NCBI RefSeq assembly: GCF_000003815.2
Contig: NC_049995.1
Location: 11,034,253 to 11,098,252 of the forward strand
From: Branchiostoma floridae
Taxonomy: Eukaryota > Chordata > Leptocardii > Amphioxiformes > Branchiostomatidae
Direction: 5' to 3'
Length of the DNA: 64,000 nucleotides
Shown here piece after piece: positions 59,833-64,000 of the stretch. Positions within the stretch are counted from its first letter, which is position 1. Every line of letters begins with the position of its first letter. The notes beneath the pieces are model-generated. The model had not been told where the DNA came from and searched no databases. It worked only from the letters and a program-made list of their open reading frames with translations. Both the position numbers and the translations under genes were made by a program.

Positions 59833-60117
59833 ATAGACTAAAGAACTGCCACATCGGACATCTAAGCAGGCTTCTGACGCCTTCAACAAGACTTACTAAC
59901 TTGTTTGACCTCGTGTTGCCAAGATACCTCAGAACGCCTGACAATAAGTTATGTAACAGGAATATTTGGTGTCAGCTACCGTGTTTTATTATGTCGCTAT
60001 AGGCACCTACAGAGAATACACTTTGGTCGCACCTGCATTCCGCTGTAACTAGTGTTTGCTACCTGTTGTTTGAAGGTGAAACAACTTGGTTTCTGGTTGA
60101 CTGGCTTTTTGGAGTGC

Positions 60118-60330
60118 AGTCAAAACTATAAAATTACAGTCAAGTTAAACCTGTCCAAGTGACCACCTCTACATAAGGATCAGCTGGCCATTGCTGGTCT
60201 CTAGATCAATTTTCCAATCATTGACTCAAGCATTAAGAAACCTGTCTATAGTGACCACCTATCCACATAGACCAGATTTATCAGTCTCTTGAGTGGTCTT
60301 CTTCTGCAGTTTTGACTATACTGACTCAAA
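60118..60330. repeat. MITE of the 'gaccacc' family
   Basis: Ends acagtcaagttaaacctgtccaa... and ...agtggtcttcttctgcagttttgact are inverted copies. Related sequence (ggtcattatagacaggatt) occurs at 23100-23215, 55890-56085 and 58684-58850. Confidence 0.55.
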
Positions 60331-60478
60331 ATCACATGGTTCCTACCTATCAATCAATCAATCAATCGTTCGCTTGCATCATGAGTTCCTACCTATGCAT
60401 GATTAGAAATGAACAGAAATGAAAGTTGATACTTTGAAATGACAACATTATTGCAACCAGTTGTACGAAGGTTTAACC

Positions 60479-60608
60479 TAATCTCCAAGCAGATCCTACG
60501 GTGCCATAAGATAGTATCAAAGCTGGCCAAGGAGTATAGCTGGCCAAAGGGAGTTAAATGGAGGGTTTGATACTATATTACGCCACCGTTGATCTGCTTG
60601 GGGATTAT
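60479..60608. mobile_element. hAT-type MITE (same family), 130 bp
   Basis: Inverted ends taatctccaagcagatc / gatctgcttggggattat with an 8-bp duplication gtttaacc (60471-60478, 60609-60616). Confidence 0.85.
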
Positions 60609-60817
60609 GTTTAACCAGTCTAAAGTGAATGGTACCTTCTGAATGCAATCAAACATAGAAACATTTACTATGGCATGAACGCACATTTTTCTGAAATGGC
60701 ACCACACAAAATTGTCACTTGTTTAGAAAAAAACGCTTCAACAACAACATTCTGATAAAGATATCTACAATTTTGTGTATGAAATTGAGACATAATTGTC
60801 TAGGACTCACTGGTAGG

Positions 60818-61282
60818 TCCTCTTTCAATAACAAATCCAGAAAGCTTTCTCGTATCAAAGACCTTCAATTACATGTAACACCACAAATATACCTTTTTCA
60901 GATACAAAAACAGCTTTCTCATAAGTTTGGATTCCTCTTTCAACAACAATTCCAAAAAGCTTTCTAATATCAAAGACCTTCAATTACATGTAACACCACA
61001 AAAATACATTACCTAAATCTCTGATACAAAAACTGCTTTCTCATAACTACATAAGTATAGATTCCTTGATCATTAATCCTGAAAGATTTCTGGTACAAAA
61101 TGTATCAAACACCTTCAATTACATATAACACCACAACAATACCTTACCTAAATCTCTGATACAAAAACTGCTTTCTCATTTTTTTTTAAGTTGAACTGTT
61201 CAGATTCCTCTTTTAATAACAAATCCAGAAAGGTCCCTAGTATCAAAGACTGCAATTACGTGTAACACCACAGAAAAAAAAT
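60818..61282. repeat. Minisatellite, about four units of 115-140 bp
   Basis: Shared caataacaaatccagaaag, tatcaaagaccttcaattac, atgtaacaccacaa and gatacaaaaactgctttctc blocks. Confidence 0.85.
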
Positions 61283-63289
61283 TACCTCAACTTCAAGCAC
61301 TTGTTTACCTACAACAGAAGCATAGTCTACGTTGTGCTGGTTTAACACTATACATGTACTTTGTGAAACAACAAGCTGCAAAACCCAAGATCATAACCGT
61401 CTACATACATACCTGGAGTGTGCTATAGCACTGAACCACGTTTCCTAGTATCAGCCGAGCCCTCCTCAAACAACACTCCCAAACACCCCACTTGTGCAAG
61501 TCTCACCTCGATACGACAGTAGTAAATGTACGGAGTTAAGCAGAACAAACGGAAGTGGTTAAATCCTGTCTATCTGACCCCCGTATTAATCATCAACCCA
61601 CGCCGTGCTACCACCGGACATGCTCACCTTTCCTCCGCTACCATTACGTCATCGCTTCCAACCGCGAATGTGGTTGTAAAGTCAATAATCCGCATAGTTC
61701 AGGAGTGTTCCCCCCTTAGGAATGTACCATTTAAACATGGGTGAATTTCTCCTTTCGGTGCCGAGTTACGGATACGATTACTAGCGGCAAAAACGGTTCA
61801 GTCCGCTGTATATATTCCTTACACCTGAACTATGTTTGCCCAGACAATGCTTGAGAGGCGCAATAATAGTTATGAAAAAGAGAGAGACATTCCGCCGCAA
61901 AGATTTGGTTGTACGTCAACCAAGACAGAAGTGGTTTGACCCAATTATGCTGGACAAAATAAACACCCGTGGCTATTGTATAGTTATCCCACCACTTATG
62001 CGAGGTGTTATCCCAGATTAGATCAACAATAGCCCTAAGCCAATCAGACAATAGGCCTTTTGGTGTGAAAAAGGCTATTTAACAGTCTTTTGGACAAAAG
62101 TAGTTGACTGGTGATGTTTGAAAAATAAACAGATCTAGAAAGTCTCAATAACAATATTTTGGTCAACCACCCCATCATTAGATATTAGAAAGCAATTAAA
62201 GGAAAATTATCTTAGTTTATACCTAATGCACAAATAGCTGTGCTCAGCAATAATTTTACAAAGTTGACAAACTACAGACAAGGCCTTGCCTAATACTAGT
62301 TTCATTTTCAGCAATATTCAGAGACATGATGCTGAAAGACCAACAACTTGAACAAGAGTTTTCACCAGAAGAACATATATCATCTACAAACCCGGTAGCC
62401 AAAAACATAAATTTGCTTTTGCTGGTGTGTTTTTGTCTTTGTTCTCCTTCTTATGCCTGTAGCCAATCAGCATTCTGTACTGTCACATGATTGTGTCAGA
62501 GTGGCTTGACAAAAGGCTTGACAAAATTCCGCATTTTTGCAAAATTTTGCCTTTCCAGTTTTTAAAGAAAATTTCTGCACTGGCAGACCAAAACAAACTT
62601 CATATGGCACTTTTAAGGAGTGACTATGGTTAGGACGAAGCTCTCCTCCCAACCCTCTGATTTTATTACGTCCTTTTGTACCACGACCAAGCATCTGACC
62701 AGAAAGTTGACTTTCGGGCTCTGAAAAGCAGCTGTGGACATTTCCGGGATGGCTGGATGAGAATGTATTCTGCCAGCGCACAGCACTGACCTTGCAGGAA
62801 GGGACAGTTTGCTTAGTACTTCTAAATGTGCTCTGATCCGCAAACCAGCTTCTCTACTAATCTCCCAGGAGTCGACGGACACTATTCCACTAAGTTTTCC
62901 TATAGCAGCTTGCTTCCAACTTTAGAACATACAGATTCTACTTTGCAGACAGATTGAAACAAATTCTGCAGTTCGAAAAAAGCTGCTAGGACATCAAAAG
63001 TTACCGCTTACTCTATATTCCAATAACTATTGACAAGTCAAGAATCATCACCATAGCAAGTCCAGAACATAAGATATCAAAACCGAAGATATCAAAACCG
63101 TAAGTTCAGCTAACAAGCTGCTCCGAGGTTCCAAAAGAATGAATCCTGTCTTGACAGTGCTCTTATTAAAAGTCTGAATCTTTATTTTGAAATCCGTTAA
63201 AAAGTGAATAAAATGCAAATTTCAGAAAGTTGACTGTCTGGGTCCCCCTACAAATTCCAGACCTACAGTCGCCCTTGGCAAACCATCAG

Positions 63290-63575
63290 TACTGAAACTC
63301 TACTGTTAAGTACTGATTGACTACTAACAGTAGAATTCTAGTAGATTTTCAGTAAATCGACTTCTACTGTCCTACTGAACCACTACTGACAAGTACTACG
63401 CCTATATCTACTGTTCTTTTACTGTCAGAACAGTACTAAAATTCTACTGTTCTACTACTTGCCATCTACTGAATAGTTTGACCAATCAGATCACTACTGA
63501 CATCTACTGTTCAACTACTGGCCATCTACTGAGTTATCGACCAATCAGATCACTACTGGACATCTACTGATATCT
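63290..63575. repeat. CTACTG-rich low-complexity cluster
   Basis: Dense ctactg/tactgt with interspersed accaatcagatcac; an inverted pair accaatcacag / ctgtgattggt follows at 63580-63620. Confidence 0.65.
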
Positions 63576-64000
63576 TTTGACCAATCACAGTCTTTAAATT
63601 GTCAATCTGTGATTGGTCCATTTGTACTTCAAATGTCAGTTGCATTTTGGCTCCATTTTGGAGATGGAGCCAGCCAGGGTAAGATGTCTGCTTGTCTCTC
63701 TGTGTGTAAACTTTATCTATAAAAACTCCAAGACAGTTTTGAAGTTAATGGTAATGAAGATTATGGTAAAAATGAAAAGGAGATGCTGTGAAGATTATAG
63801 CAAAACATAAAGGTAGGAAAATTTACCAAAAAAGTAAGTTATTTCAAAGTTTAATATCCCCCCCCCCCCCAGCCAGTGTCAATTGACATCAGACATTAAT
63901 TAATGATTGTTTGGACAAATTGATACATGACATGTAACATATACTGTAACAATGAAACTACTTCTGCCCACCCACCCCCTCCCCTCAGAGTGACCTTGAA

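Larger units (their letters stand above)
46597..64000. other. Non-coding region, right part of window
   Basis: No gene supported apart from the weak VWC-like frame at 52.3 kb. Repeats as listed. The SULF promoter may be here but cannot be placed by eye. Confidence 0.4.

Overview
The window looks like a piece of an invertebrate deuterostome draft genome, most likely a cephalochordate (amphioxus, Branchiostoma). The reasons are short exons with matching GT-AG phases, a chordate-type extracellular sulfatase with moderate introns, many small non-autonomous transposons and tRNA-derived SINEs, and two fixed 100-N scaffold gaps (21023-21122, 25551-25650). The species call is inference.

Two genes are supported by reading exons and splice phases by eye. 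They are convergent. (1) Plus strand, 1524-3442: the 3' part of a CULT-domain gene (the cereblon thalidomide-binding fold). It has five phase-compatible exons, two CxxC zinc motifs and the three-tryptophan cage pattern; the 5' exons lie to the left of the window. (2) Minus strand, 31167 down to about 7945: a complete heparan-sulfate 6-O-endosulfatase (SULF1/SULF2 family). It has 17 coding exons, a signal peptide, the C-x-P-S-R formylglycine motif, the DDQD and SDHG metal/active-site motifs, a long charged hydrophilic domain with an unusual acidic run, and a C-terminus ending W-R-G-W-R-G like vertebrate SULFs. The spliced frame is open throughout (912 residues). The C-terminus depends on a 34-nt microexon. 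Skipping it would shift the last exon into a second open frame with a 51-residue tail, which suggests a frame-switching alternative C-terminus.

The sulfatase gene also carries two partial exon duplications. The 3' end of exon 2 with its donor is tandemly repeated in 90-bp units, and the 5' end of exon 6 with its acceptor is repeated just upstream. A non-coding exon at 46538-46596 with excellent splice signals is a candidate 5'UTR exon, which would extend the gene by at least 15 kb.

The rest (about 3.4-7.8 kb, the large introns, and 31-64 kb) has no gene I can support apart from a cysteine-rich VWC-like reading frame near 52.3 kb. It is filled with repeats: a hAT-type MITE family with clear 8-bp target duplications, a TA-flanked CpG-rich MITE family at several stages of decay, three tRNA-headed SINE families, non-LTR retrotransposon 3' fragments, several minisatellites and dinucleotide repeats.
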